This document shows positions 50,671-58,324 of a DNA stretch of 64,000 nucleotides, one piece after another. The stretch lies in contig OY762913.1 of the NCBI GenBank assembly GCA_963666535.1, positions 1,488,001 through 1,552,000 on the forward strand, in the 5' to 3' direction. The translations under genes and the position numbers were made by a program. This DNA comes from G963666535 sp963666535. Its GTDB lineage: Bacteria; Bacillota; Clostridia; Oscillospirales; Oscillospiraceae. Position 1 is the stretch's first letter, and each line of letters begins with the position of its first letter. The notes under the pieces were generated by a model, which ran no database searches, was not told the origin of the DNA, and saw nothing but the letters and a program-made list of their open reading frames with translations.

Positions 50671-51414
50671 TTATATCGAAATTGTCCAACTGTCAAATGC
50701 GTAGCCCTTTTCCACGTAATTGTAAGGCATGTAAAAGCAGCCCTTGTCACCCCAGCTTTCGCCCCAGCTGTTGCGGACAATAAGGGTCTCTTTGCTGTCA
50801 TCGTACCCGACGATAAGCACCGCATGGCCTCCGAGCAGCTGCTCTTTGCTGACATCCGGCATAGACATTACGCCTGTCCTCGCAACATCATCGCCTTCAA
50901 AGCTCTCATAGACGTCAATCCCAATGAGCACTGACGGGCCGCGCAGAGCAAGATACTGCTTGATCTGCTTAACATCATCGATCTTGTCGCCGTCAAAAGT
51001 GGCGTAGGAGCCGATTTTGTATTTCATTGCGTTTCTGGCCGCAATGCAGGAAGGCTTCTTTGCGAAACGGGCGGTGTTATACGGAAAATACTTTTCTTCG
51101 CACACACCGGCATCGGTGAGAGCTTTGCAGATGTCCCGCATTTCCGCGCCGCTGTCCTGATATGCGGTTCCCTCAATCACCCGCTCCTGGTAGTAAAGGA
51201 ACAGCCGGGAAAGCGGTGCCGAGATCCCGGTGAGCATCATGCGGGCCGCGATGCCTGCGTTGGCGGTGCAGCTGCCGAGTTCTCCCTGATCGAACACCGG
51301 AGGGCAGAGGTCCCGGTGATCCACGCATGACGGGATCTTCTCCTCTTCAAAGCGAGCGAGTTTAAAGTCTCGCGTATCAGGCGCTTGATGCCTGAGATTA
51401 TAAACATGACCCAT
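50671..51414 (-). CDS. Papain-family (C1) cysteine protease
   Basis: A 247-residue protein with all papain catalytic elements: oxyanion Gln and nucleophile Cys in DQGELGSCTANA, His in GGHAVLIVGYD, Asn in VRNSWGESWG. It has no signal peptide or inhibitory pro-domain. It sits within the lysis cassette, between the holin-like gene and a membrane protein. It could attack host wall or surface proteins (the host has many SLH proteins), aid release, or process phage proteins; none of this is shown. Confidence 0.92.
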   Translation of the reverse strand: MGHVYNLRHQAPDTRDFKLARFEEEKIPSCVDHRDLCPPVFDQGELGSCTANAGIAARMMLTGISAPLSRLFLYYQERVIEGTAYQDSGAEMRDICKALTDAGVCEEKYFPYNTARFAKKPSCIAARNAMKYKIGSYATFDGDKIDDVKQIKQYLALRGPSVLIGIDVYESFEGDDVARTGVMSMPDVSKEQLLGGHAVLIVGYDDSKETLIVRNSWGESWGDKGCFYMPYNYVEKGYAFDSWTISI

Positions 51415-51428
51415 AGTCTGTTTTCCTC

Positions 51429-51905
51429 CTATATCTGCGGCGTGTCGTCTCTGGCATCAGTTCCCGAGCTTTTCCCGCGATCCGGCGTCTGATCGGCTGA
51501 TGAACTTGACTTATCCGGCCACCTGTTGTTTATGGATAGGTTTTCTACAAGGGATTTCAGCAATATCGCTACTGAGGGAGCGACCAGTTCTGTGATTGCG
51601 GCTTTCGACAAGCTCTCCGCTATCTCCTCGCGGCCTATGTAGGCAAGGTAGTAGGAGAGCCCAGCCATGATTACGCCGATGTAAATGAGAATGAAAATAA
51701 TGATCTTGCTTGTGTCAAGCTTGCCTTTGTCATTCAGCCAGCAGGCCACCCATAGGAGCAAGAATCCGGCTCCTATCGCTCCGCAGACCATGAAGATTTT
51801 AAGTCCCCACGTTCTGAGCACAAAGCAGGCGGCGAAGCTCAGGGCGGCGGAGAGAAGACAAAAGAGCAACGCTCTTGCAGCAAGCTGTGCAGCTCGCCGC
51901 CCCAT
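51429..51905 (-). CDS. Phage membrane protein, possible holin
   Basis: A 158-residue protein with three or so hydrophobic segments (about 10-32, 37-57, 66-90) and a polar Ser/Asp-rich tail. Starts 1 bp after the amidase stop. A holin or anti-holin role fits the place but is not proven. Confidence 0.6.
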   Translation of the reverse strand: MGRRAAQLAARALLFCLLSAALSFAACFVLRTWGLKIFMVCGAIGAGFLLLWVACWLNDKGKLDTSKIIIFILIYIGVIMAGLSYYLAYIGREEIAESLSKAAITELVAPSVAILLKSLVENLSINNRWPDKSSSSADQTPDRGKSSGTDARDDTPQI

Positions 51906-51906
51906 G

Positions 51907-52677
51907 TCATTTGTCCAGCAATCCGGCCCGGTTCAGAACAACGGCGAGCTGTTCTCTCGTCAGAATCCCCCGAGGGTTGTCAACGAGCCCGTCCTTGTCC
52001 CCGTCGGCAAACAGTCCGCTGTCAACACCCTTCTCGCTTGATTCCTTGGCGTAGTCCGAAGTCGGCAGCGTTGCCAGATACTTGTTCAGCTTTTCAAAGA
52101 TTTCTTTTCCGTCCATATCGTCGTCCTCCTCTTCAGCAGCATCAGCTGCGCCGTTTAGTCGATTATTTACTTCTGCAGCAATCTCGGCATGGCGGCTGTA
52201 CAGGTAATCGCCAGGGCATGCCTTTGCCGCGAACCAGCGGTGAACAGTCATGTTCTGTTTGCTCACCTGGCCGATAAGGTCTTTGTCTCCCTGCCACAGC
52301 AGCCGCTTGATGCCGTTGCGCCGACAGATATCGGTAACGAGATCCAGCAGCGCCGCATAGGCCTTGCCGGAGACTGGCCACGGATCTGCCGCTACAGTGT
52401 TCGCCACCTCAATGGTAACGGCGCGATGGTCATTCGTCTTCGACGAGGAACACCAGGAACGGTTGCCCTCGTCGACAAACAAAGCAATGCGGCCGTCGCT
52501 GCCGATGCCGTAATTGCTGCTCGCCTGCCTGGATGACTGTGCGAACAGAGCGCCGCAGCTCTCCACCGACAGATTGCCCGCCATGCAGTGGATCGTAATG
52601 GTGTCTATCGCGTGGGTCCGCGGTGAGGTGCAGTTTGGGGAGAGCTTGGTGTAGCTCACAAGCGCACTGTTACTCAT
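51907..52677 (-). CDS. Phage endolysin, N-acetylmuramoyl-L-alanine amidase
   Basis: A 256-residue Amidase_2 enzyme. Zinc ligands are visible in DTITIHCMAG and TVHRWFAAKACPGD (His and Cys). A C-terminal segment after an acidic linker (DDDMDGKEIFE) shows an SLH-like end (DNPRGILTREQLAVVLNRAG), probably for wall binding. The start is taken as ATG 52677, within the stop of the preceding small gene; ATG 52683 is the alternative. Confidence 0.92.
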   Translation of the reverse strand: MSNSALVSYTKLSPNCTSPRTHAIDTITIHCMAGNLSVESCGALFAQSSRQASSNYGIGSDGRIALFVDEGNRSWCSSSKTNDHRAVTIEVANTVAADPWPVSGKAYAALLDLVTDICRRNGIKRLLWQGDKDLIGQVSKQNMTVHRWFAAKACPGDYLYSRHAEIAAEVNNRLNGAADAAEEEDDDMDGKEIFEKLNKYLATLPTSDYAKESSEKGVDSGLFADGDKDGLVDNPRGILTREQLAVVLNRAGLLDK

Positions 52678-52786
52678 CTTCATCGTCCCCCTTTCCATTT
52701 GAAAGCTCGTCGGCGGTATCGGCGGTCGCTTGCTCATCATTGCTGAGATCAATGCCGATACCGTTTTTTGAATTTCTCTTATCCAT
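52670..52786 (-). CDS. Small acidic phage protein (38 aa)
   Basis: AAGGAGG is 8 bp before ATG 52786. The peptide starts MDKRNSKNGIGIDLSNDEQA and ends in acidic residues. Its end overlaps the amidase start by 8 bp (ATGAGTAA), so it may serve translational coupling. Confidence 0.55.
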   Translation of the reverse strand: MDKRNSKNGIGIDLSNDEQATADTADELSNGKGDDEDE

Positions 52787-52789
52787 GAT

Positions 52790-53143
52790 CTATCCCTCCT
52801 TAAGGTCTTCGTAAATGGCGACTATTTCGCGTTCTCGTTTCTTCTTGCGTTCCTCGACCTCGTTCAACCTCGCCATGGCGTTTTCGAGATCTTCCCCGGC
52901 GTCTTTGTGGACAACCTGATCATTAAGCCAAAACAGGCAGCGCCCGACCGCATGGTCGTACTCTTGATCCAGTTCTCGCTTTTCCTGCATCATCGCCTGG
53001 CGCTTTTTGCTTGTCGCCTCGGCAATGTTCAGACGCTTTTCGATGTAACGCTTGATAAGCCAGAAGATGATTCCACCGATACCGGAACCTCCGAGAATGA
53101 CGCCGATAATCAGGGTGATGATTTCAGAAAAGCTCACTGTCAA
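52790..53143 (-). CDS. Phage membrane protein with coiled coil (117 aa)
   Basis: N-terminal transmembrane helix (IITLIIGVILGGSGIGGIIF) and a long charged coiled coil. TTG start with GAGGTG upstream. Like XhlA-type lysis accessory proteins in plan; not assigned. Confidence 0.6.
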   Translation of the reverse strand: MTVSFSEIITLIIGVILGGSGIGGIIFWLIKRYIEKRLNIAEATSKKRQAMMQEKRELDQEYDHAVGRCLFWLNDQVVHKDAGEDLENAMARLNEVEERKKKREREIVAIYEDLKEG

Positions 53144-53225
53144 GGCACCTCGATTCAGTCATTATCAGCAAATCCAGCTTTTTCCCGAGAACGCGGGTAA
53201 TAATGGCATTCAGAATTTTGAGCAC
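53124..53225 (-). CDS. Possible 33-aa phage peptide
   Basis: GTG 53225 has GGAGG 7 bp upstream; the peptide starts with a hydrophobic basic helix (VLKILNAIITRVLGKKLDLL). It overlaps the next gene. Small size keeps this uncertain. Confidence 0.3.
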   Translation of the reverse strand: MLKILNAIITRVLGKKLDLLIMTESRCLDSELF

Positions 53226-53278
53226 GATATTTCCTCCTTCCCGACCGGACCGAAACCCGCTCGGCCCCGAAATGCGCG

Positions 53279-53309
53279 CAAAAAAGCAGCCGCCCGAAGG
53301 CAGCCGCTT
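53279..53309 (-). terminator. Leftward intrinsic terminator
   Basis: Leftward GCTGCC-TTCG-GGCGGC hairpin, then six T. It splits the tail-fibre/DGR block from the lysis genes. Confidence 0.6.
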
Positions 53310-53341
53310 GTGCGCGCGCCAGAAATGCAGAATAACGCTCG

Positions 53342-53458
53342 TCAGACCGTAATCTCCAAGTCCTCCAGCAACTGCTCAACCTGAGACTTGATAATTGCCG
53401 GGACCTGGTCAAGGGCCTTTTTCCCCTTGATGATAAGCGTCACATACACGATTGCCAT
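53342..53458 (-). CDS. Small phage protein A (38 aa)
   Basis: GGAGGTG before ATG 53458; product MAIVYVTLIIKGKKALDQVP and a helical end. Resembles CD1375-type small clostridial phage proteins next to tail-fibre genes. Function unknown. Confidence 0.6.
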   Translation of the reverse strand: MAIVYVTLIIKGKKALDQVPAIIKSQVEQLLEDLEITV

Positions 53459-53507
53459 GGTCTGCACCTCCTTTCCGAAAAGGATGTATAAAAGAAAGAG
53501 CCGAGGA

Positions 53508-53630
53508 CTAAGCATTGTCCTCAGCTCCATTCTCTTCAAGCAGGGTCCGCACCTTATCGCGGATGCATTCCGGTACGTCCTCAATGGTCTTCAGCCCTTT
53601 GCGGATCAGTTCCGCATAAATTTTCTCCAT
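53508..53630 (-). CDS. Small phage protein B (40 aa)
   Basis: Start MEKIYAELIRKGLKTIEDVP, then a helix ending LLEENGAEDNA. Same plan as protein A (IY.ELI.KG.KT..DVP), a probable paralogue (CD1375-type). Weak ribosome site. Confidence 0.6.
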   Translation of the reverse strand: MEKIYAELIRKGLKTIEDVPECIRDKVRTLLEENGAEDNA

Positions 53631-53643
53631 ACAGCTTTACCCC

Positions 53644-54063
53644 TTATGTTGTGCTGGCGGTTTGCGTTGCAACGACCTGTTCGTACACGTCGCAAAGCGC
53701 CAACTGCGCTTCTGTGACCTGGCCCTCGAGGCCGCTGACCTTGGTTGTGAGCGTGCTGTTATCGCCCTCGAGCTGAGCTACCCTTTCTTTTAGGGTCGGG
53801 ATGGTCTTTTCCTCTGCCTCTTTCAGCTTTGCCTCCGTCAGATAGGAGGCGTAGTTCCCAAGAATGTCATCGGAAAGGCCGTCCGTATCTTCAAGCTCCA
53901 GCGTGTACTCATCGTACTGATATCCGCTGATGGTCAGGCCGTCGTTGGTTTCCGAAAATGCCTCGACGTTTTCAAAAAGCCGGACAAGGACATAGCCCGG
54001 CTTCTTAGGCTGCTCCTCCAGCGTGAACGCATTGGAGGGCGCTTTGTCGCCTCTTACTTTCAT
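53644..54063 (-). CDS. Phage tail-associated hypothetical protein (139 aa)
   Basis: AAGGAGG 9 bp before the ATG. Beta-rich N-terminal half (GYVLVRLFENVEAFSETNDG) and a C-terminal coiled coil (about 78-125). Overlaps the reverse transcriptase 3' end by 59 bp. It does not look like Avd (that is a small four-helix basic protein), but this has not been modelled. Confidence 0.6.
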   Translation of the reverse strand: MKVRGDKAPSNAFTLEEQPKKPGYVLVRLFENVEAFSETNDGLTISGYQYDEYTLELEDTDGLSDDILGNYASYLTEAKLKEAEEKTIPTLKERVAQLEGDNSTLTTKVSGLEGQVTEAQLALCDVYEQVVATQTASTT

Positions 54064-55102
54064 ATCGCACGACCTCCTTCAAAGTTTTTACCCCTATGGG
54101 GTCCAGGTACTTCACCCGGATTTTGTGACTGTCGCAGTGCTTGAGCTGACCAGCCCGGCTGAGTAGGCCCGCGGCGAGCTGGAAGGATATTTGCTGGTTG
54201 CGCTGGATCTTCTTTTGTGCCTTACGGCACTGCCGGGTAAATCGCAGGAAGTTCCGGCGCCGGAGCGTGATATGATCCCGTCCGAATTTATACCCGACGA
54301 AATCCAGCATCCGCGCTTTCAGCGGGAACACCTGCCAGTTCTTTTTCATGTGGAGGCCCAAGCGATCCAGCATGAATTTCTCAATGAGCCTGCGGCCTTT
54401 GTGGAGCTGCTTCTTGTTTGGCCCGAACAACACGATATCATCCATATAGCGCACCATGTACTTCACACCGGGGAGCGTCATAATGTAGTTGTCGAGCGGT
54501 TCGAGATAGAAATTTGCGAGCCATTGGCACAGATAGTAACCAATGGCCAGCCCTTGCTGGCAAGTCTCGATTACATCGTAAACGAGCTTCAGGAATCGCT
54601 TGTCCTTGACCTTCCGGGCCAGCGCCCAGATCAGCTTTTTGTGACTGATCGACGGGTAGAATTTTCTGACGTCCATTTTGCAGACATACCGCGTCCCCTT
54701 CGGATCATGCCCTATGATGCGCGTGATCTTCTTCATGGCGCGATTTCCTCCGCGGTTTGGTATGGACGCGCAGCTCCATGAGTACATCCCTCGCATCAGC
54801 ACAGGCTGCAGCACCATTACCATGAGCTGGTGCATCACGCCGTCCGGGAAAAAGGGGACCACATTGATTGTGCGGTTCTTCTGCCCGCAGGTGTCAAAGA
54901 TAACCTTTTCCCTTGGGATTGAGGGGACGAATTCGCCGGCTGCAAGCATATCGTATAGCTTGTCGACGTGTCCGTCGACGTCGGCTACAACGTCCTTCAC
55001 ATCCCAGCGGTTCCTCTTGCCGTGCGCGCCGGAAAGAATCGCGGCTCGAATCATGGCCTTGTCCACCATGGCTTCATACAGGTGTCCTACTCGCTTTGGC
55101 AT
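54005..55102 (-). CDS. DGR reverse transcriptase
   Basis: A 365-residue retron/DGR-type reverse transcriptase. KMDVRKFYPSI (142-152) carries the first catalytic Asp; IGYYLCQ (187-193) corresponds to the IGxxxSQ motif that marks DGR enzymes (group II intron RTs have QGxxxSP), with Cys for Ser; YMDD (219-222) carries the catalytic pair. No maturase or endonuclease domain follows, which excludes a group II intron. It copies TR RNA with errors at A and feeds the cDNA into VR. Starts 130 bp after TR. Confidence 0.95.
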   Translation of the reverse strand: MPKRVGHLYEAMVDKAMIRAAILSGAHGKRNRWDVKDVVADVDGHVDKLYDMLAAGEFVPSIPREKVIFDTCGQKNRTINVVPFFPDGVMHQLMVMVLQPVLMRGMYSWSCASIPNRGGNRAMKKITRIIGHDPKGTRYVCKMDVRKFYPSISHKKLIWALARKVKDKRFLKLVYDVIETCQQGLAIGYYLCQWLANFYLEPLDNYIMTLPGVKYMVRYMDDIVLFGPNKKQLHKGRRLIEKFMLDRLGLHMKKNWQVFPLKARMLDFVGYKFGRDHITLRRRNFLRFTRQCRKAQKKIQRNQQISFQLAAGLLSRAGQLKHCDSHKIRVKYLDPIGVKTLKEVVRYESKRRQSALQCVHAGGAA

Positions 55103-55232
55103 TTACCTTGCCTCCGTCCTTGTTTGCCTGCCAGGTCTTTCGAGAATCGACCTACTAAACCCGGTCCTGAGCGGCAATATTTTCACCGAGCGGTGTGGAG
55201 GCTCCTGCACATGGAGGCCTTAATAACAAGGG
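55103..55232 (-). other. Spacer between template repeat and reverse transcriptase
   Basis: 130 bp with no gene. In DGRs this stretch is part of the TR RNA and is needed to prime cDNA synthesis; whether it folds so here is not computed. Confidence 0.45.
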
Positions 55233-55364
55233 GGCGCGCGCCAATGTTCGTGTTCGTGTTCGAAGAGGAGTTGTTGGCGTTGAAGTAGAACAGCCCAGCA
55301 TTCCCGGCATTGCTCCAGTTACCGCCGACCATAAGAACGTACCAGCCGGTGCTGGAGTTCACGT
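55233..55364 (-). repeat. DGR template repeat (TR)
   Basis: 132 bp matching the variable repeat at 55601-55732 at 119 positions (offset 368). On the leftward strand it has 30 adenines, 13 of which differ in VR (9 A-to-G, 4 A-to-T); no other base differs. Translated in the VR frame it is rich in AAC/AAT/ACG codons (10 variable sites all Asn or Thr), as usual for templates. Its 3' end is the GC-rich GGCGCGCGCC. It is non-coding. Confidence 0.95.
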
Positions 55365-55583
55365 CGGAAAAAAGAGCGGCGCGCTCTGTGCAGAAGTCCC
55401 CAATTTTGCTCCACCCGGTTATGATACCGCGCCGCCGGGCAGAAATGCTGAAAACGTGAGAAAATAACGCATTTCGTTATTCCCAAAATTTACGCGGCCG
55501 CGCTTCGCGCGGTAAGAGACGCCGTTCTTCTGCGGCGTTCTGCAAACCGGAAAGCTCCGGGGGCTTCGGCCCCCGGTCCCCCG
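55365..55583 (-). other. Hairpin-rich DNA between TR and VR
   Basis: No gene, and no room for a usual Avd gene. It holds AATAACG-CATTT-CGTTATT (55463-55481), CCGCG-CTTCG-CGCGG (55498-55512), ACGCCG/CGGCGT (about 55519-55538) and the VR-proximal hairpin at 55557-55576. Confidence 0.6.
55557..55576. other. VR-downstream hairpin (8-bp stem, 4-nt loop)
   Basis: CCGGGGGC-TTCG-GCCCCCGG, 8 bp after the target gene's stop codon. In the Bordetella phage DGR an 8-bp stem with a 4-nt loop just after VR raises retrohoming; this is the same geometry in the same place. Confidence 0.8.
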
Positions 55584-58307
55584 TTAGGGGAGGAAAAGGA
55601 GGCGCGCGCCAATGTACGCGCTCGCGCCCGAAGAGGAGTTGTTGGCGCCGAAGTAGAACAGCCCAGCAACCCCGGCATAGCTCCAGTCACCGCCGACCAT
55701 AAGAACGTACCAGCCGGTGCTGGAGTACACGTAATCCGGTATGTAGGTAGTCTCACTTCCTCCATTTGCCATGGGGAGGAAAGCGAACGGGAACGCAGTG
55801 GATCTGGTGAGTCCGGTGATCCACCCGGATGCGCATAGTGTGACGCCGCTGCTCGTGTAATTCGTACTGGTATCGTCTGCGAAGTTGGCCGGATTGAGGC
55901 AGATGTAAGCGAGCCGGTCTGAAAAATTGATTCCGTCGATCCATTCGTAGACATTGCCCCACGGGTTTTCGATGTGGCGGTATTGAACCGCCGTCAGCCC
56001 GTCCGTTCCGGAAGCGCGGCCGGTATGATAGGTCATGCTGTCGGTACCGCCGGAATTGATCGCGGCGCTTCCGTCTACATAGCCACGGCCGATCTTGGTC
56101 TGCGAATTCCAGTCTGCGAATTCGACCAAATACAAAAGCCACGCGGCGCTCCACGCAGCATAATCATATTGCCACCACGGAGTTCCCTTCCCATGAGAGC
56201 CCGATCTCGCAGTAGCTCGCGTGATGCTGACGAGCGGCGCGTATCCGGACTTCGTAATGTATCCGCTGCCGGTATTGTATCGGCCGGTATAAATGTAATC
56301 CCGCACGGAGCCGTCACCTCTGGAAAAGGCCGGATGCACCGAGAAGCCGTCCTTCGAGCCGTCGGCTACATAAAAGCGGAACTTGGAATTGGTCGTGTCC
56401 TGCTCGATCTTGTAGTAGAACTTTGGTATCCGGACGACGGTGTCATAGCTTGTTCTTGAAAATCCGGTGGCCCCTTTTTGGTAGGAGAGTGCATTGCTGA
56501 TGACGTTGAATTCATCCATCCCGCTCCAAGGCATATAGTTGTCGAAGGGAGAGCTTCCGGAAGCGGTACCGACTGCCGGGACCGGCTCTGTGGTAACGTC
56601 AACGGTGACCAGGCTGTTCGGGTCGGTGCTTTTCAGCAGGCGCGTCAAGGCGGTCGAACTGCTGCCGTAGTTCCAGGACACGCCGAACACTTTGACGTAG
56701 GACAGCTCCAGCGAGTAGCCGGTGTAGCTGCTGCATGAAACGCTGCCGGAAGCGGTTTGACCGGACAGCGTCGCTGTTGCCGTCCACGTCCCGGTATTCG
56801 GAAGATAGAATTTTACAGTGCCGGTACTGGTACCGGTGAGCGTGGTGGTGCCGTTAGTCACAGACACGGCCGAACCGCTGTCGATGGTAACTGTCAGCGT
56901 GCAGAACGTAACCGTGGAGGTATAGCTGCTGCCGCTGGTCGTGACGCTCTTACTGGCCGTCGAGGATGTGGCGCTGTTCTTCGTTGCCGTGATGGTATAG
57001 GTGCCGGCATAGCGAACGGTCAGTGCGCAGGTACCGCCGGAGCCGCATGTCCCTGAATAATTGTGCGTTCCGTCAGTGGCGGTAACGACCGCGTTCACTT
57101 CTGCTGTGACCGTCAGCGTGGCCGAGAAGAACGAAAGCGTTACAGCGTACTGCTTCACGCTGTCCACGGCAATAACCTCGGCTCCGGAAGTCTGGCCTCC
57201 ATAGGTGGCCTGCAGCGTCCAGGAGCCGTAATTCGGGATCTCAAACTTGACGCTTCCGTTGCTGGTCGCCGTGAGCGTTGTGGTCCCGTCGGTGCAGGTA
57301 ACCACCGCGCCGCTGGTAACAGTGGCAACGATCTCCGGGTATACCGGCGTCGCTCCCGTCTGCTTCCATGTGTAGGTACTTCCGCTGATGGCAGTGCAGA
57401 TGAAGGTTTCCCCCGTGGAAGTGTTTAGGTACATCCGGCCGACCGCGGCGGCTGTTGAACTGGTCGGGTCAGTGGCGCCGGAAAGCGTCTTGCTGTCGTT
57501 CACAGCGTCGCCAAGGTCGCTGATGCCCTGCGCCATATTGTCAAGGGCGGTATCAAGAGACCCTCCGTTGTAGGTCAGGTCAGCCGCATCGCTTGCCCCG
57601 GACAGCGCCCAGATATACTTCCCGGAAGTGTCAACGCCCTTGCAGACGTATTCCTTGCCCGAGGAGCTGTCGTAGTAGTGCTGCCCTGCAATGCCCACAG
57701 TTGCGTCTGAAGGAACGCCAGAGCCCGTTGCAAGCGGCAATCCATAGTCGCTGCCAGCAGTTGCGGCGGTGATGTTCCCGGCGCCATCACCTTTCAGAAC
57801 GCCACTGATTGTAATCTTGTCCTGCTTGGCTGCAACCGCAGTTGCTATGGCGGAAGTCATGGTGGCAATGCTCACGACGGCGCTGGTGTCGATGGTCACC
57901 GTGAAGGTTCCCTCGTTGTTCATAACGATGACGCCATAGAACGTGTAAACAAAATCCGGAGAATCCGTAAGACTTGGAATCGGAACACCTACGTCGTTTT
58001 GAAACAGTGCCAGAAGCGTTGCGGAGCTTCCGCTCAGATTGGCCCACACGCCGAATTGGTTCAGAGTGTAGCCAGTTTGAGGAGCGGCGATCTGAATTCT
58101 GATCTTGACACCCTTGCTGACCTTCTCATAGCCGGTAACGCTCGCGGTCTGTTTCTGATTGACGAGGGCGGTCTGAGCCAGCAGAGCAGCAACCGCGACC
58201 GTGCCGGTTCCGGCGGTGGAGCCAGTGAAATTTAATGTGGTACCGGCAATCCAGTTAGCGAGGAGCGTACTGCCCCCGTTGGTGACAACGCCCGTCCATT
58301 TTCCCAT
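55584..58307 (-). CDS. Tail-fibre / receptor-binding protein, DGR target
   Basis: 907 residues. N-terminal phage tail-fibre domain (about 1-165; MGKWTGVVTNGGSTLLANWI, LNQFGVWANLSG), a collar region (170-330), three or so beta-sandwich repeats (about 330-560, e.g. GSVKFEIPNYGSWTLQATYG), then a C-terminal domain of the C-type lectin / formylglycine-enzyme-like fold (about 600-907, NPWGNVYEWIDGINF) ending in the variable repeat (859-903) and IGARLLFLP. Variable residues: 861, 874, 877, 880, 887, 894-898. It should bind the host receptor; GG(D)W...GARL is the classical variable-lectin frame. Followed by the TR and RT. Confidence 0.92.
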   Translation of the reverse strand: MGKWTGVVTNGGSTLLANWIAGTTLNFTGSTAGTGTVAVAALLAQTALVNQKQTASVTGYEKVSKGVKIRIQIAAPQTGYTLNQFGVWANLSGSSATLLALFQNDVGVPIPSLTDSPDFVYTFYGVIVMNNEGTFTVTIDTSAVVSIATMTSAIATAVAAKQDKITISGVLKGDGAGNITAATAGSDYGLPLATGSGVPSDATVGIAGQHYYDSSSGKEYVCKGVDTSGKYIWALSGASDAADLTYNGGSLDTALDNMAQGISDLGDAVNDSKTLSGATDPTSSTAAAVGRMYLNTSTGETFICTAISGSTYTWKQTGATPVYPEIVATVTSGAVVTCTDGTTTLTATSNGSVKFEIPNYGSWTLQATYGGQTSGAEVIAVDSVKQYAVTLSFFSATLTVTAEVNAVVTATDGTHNYSGTCGSGGTCALTVRYAGTYTITATKNSATSSTASKSVTTSGSSYTSTVTFCTLTVTIDSGSAVSVTNGTTTLTGTSTGTVKFYLPNTGTWTATATLSGQTASGSVSCSSYTGYSLELSYVKVFGVSWNYGSSSTALTRLLKSTDPNSLVTVDVTTEPVPAVGTASGSSPFDNYMPWSGMDEFNVISNALSYQKGATGFSRTSYDTVVRIPKFYYKIEQDTTNSKFRFYVADGSKDGFSVHPAFSRGDGSVRDYIYTGRYNTGSGYITKSGYAPLVSITRATARSGSHGKGTPWWQYDYAAWSAAWLLYLVEFADWNSQTKIGRGYVDGSAAINSGGTDSMTYHTGRASGTDGLTAVQYRHIENPWGNVYEWIDGINFSDRLAYICLNPANFADDTSTNYTSSGVTLCASGWITGLTRSTAFPFAFLPMANGGSETTYIPDYVYSSTGWYVLMVGGDWSYAGVAGLFYFGANNSSSGASAYIGARLLFLP
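55601..55732 (-). repeat. DGR variable repeat (VR)
   Basis: The last 132 bp or so of the tail-fibre gene. Compared with TR, ten codons differ, all by A substitution: Asn to Tyr (861), Asp (874), Tyr (877), Val (880), Gly (887), Gly (894), Ser (896), Tyr (898) and Thr to Ala (895, 897). Homology decays past GGCGCGCGCC into an IMH-like end with a few mismatches (TCCTTTTCC against CCCTTGTT). The other end stops sharply at 55732. Confidence 0.95.
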
Positions 58308-58324
58308 TATGAAAGCACCTCCAT

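Larger units (their letters stand above)
54005..58307 (-). other. Diversity-generating retroelement (DGR), whole unit
   Basis: On the leftward strand, in order: target gene with variable repeat at its 3' end, hairpin, template repeat, reverse transcriptase. This is a standard DGR order. Adenine-only differences between the repeats show that it has been active. No Avd gene is visible in the unit. Confidence 0.93.

Noticed and set aside
53644..54063. 139-aa protein as Avd
   Set aside because: Half is beta-rich and half is a coiled coil, it lies downstream of the RT, and it fits a tail-associated protein better.
54005..55102. Reverse transcriptase as a group II intron or retron protein
   Set aside because: No maturase or HNH domain, no intron RNA-like flanks, and a TR/VR pair is present.
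55490..55954. 154-codon minus-strand frame across the VR
   Set aside because: It overlaps the tail-fibre gene in another frame and includes the hairpins.
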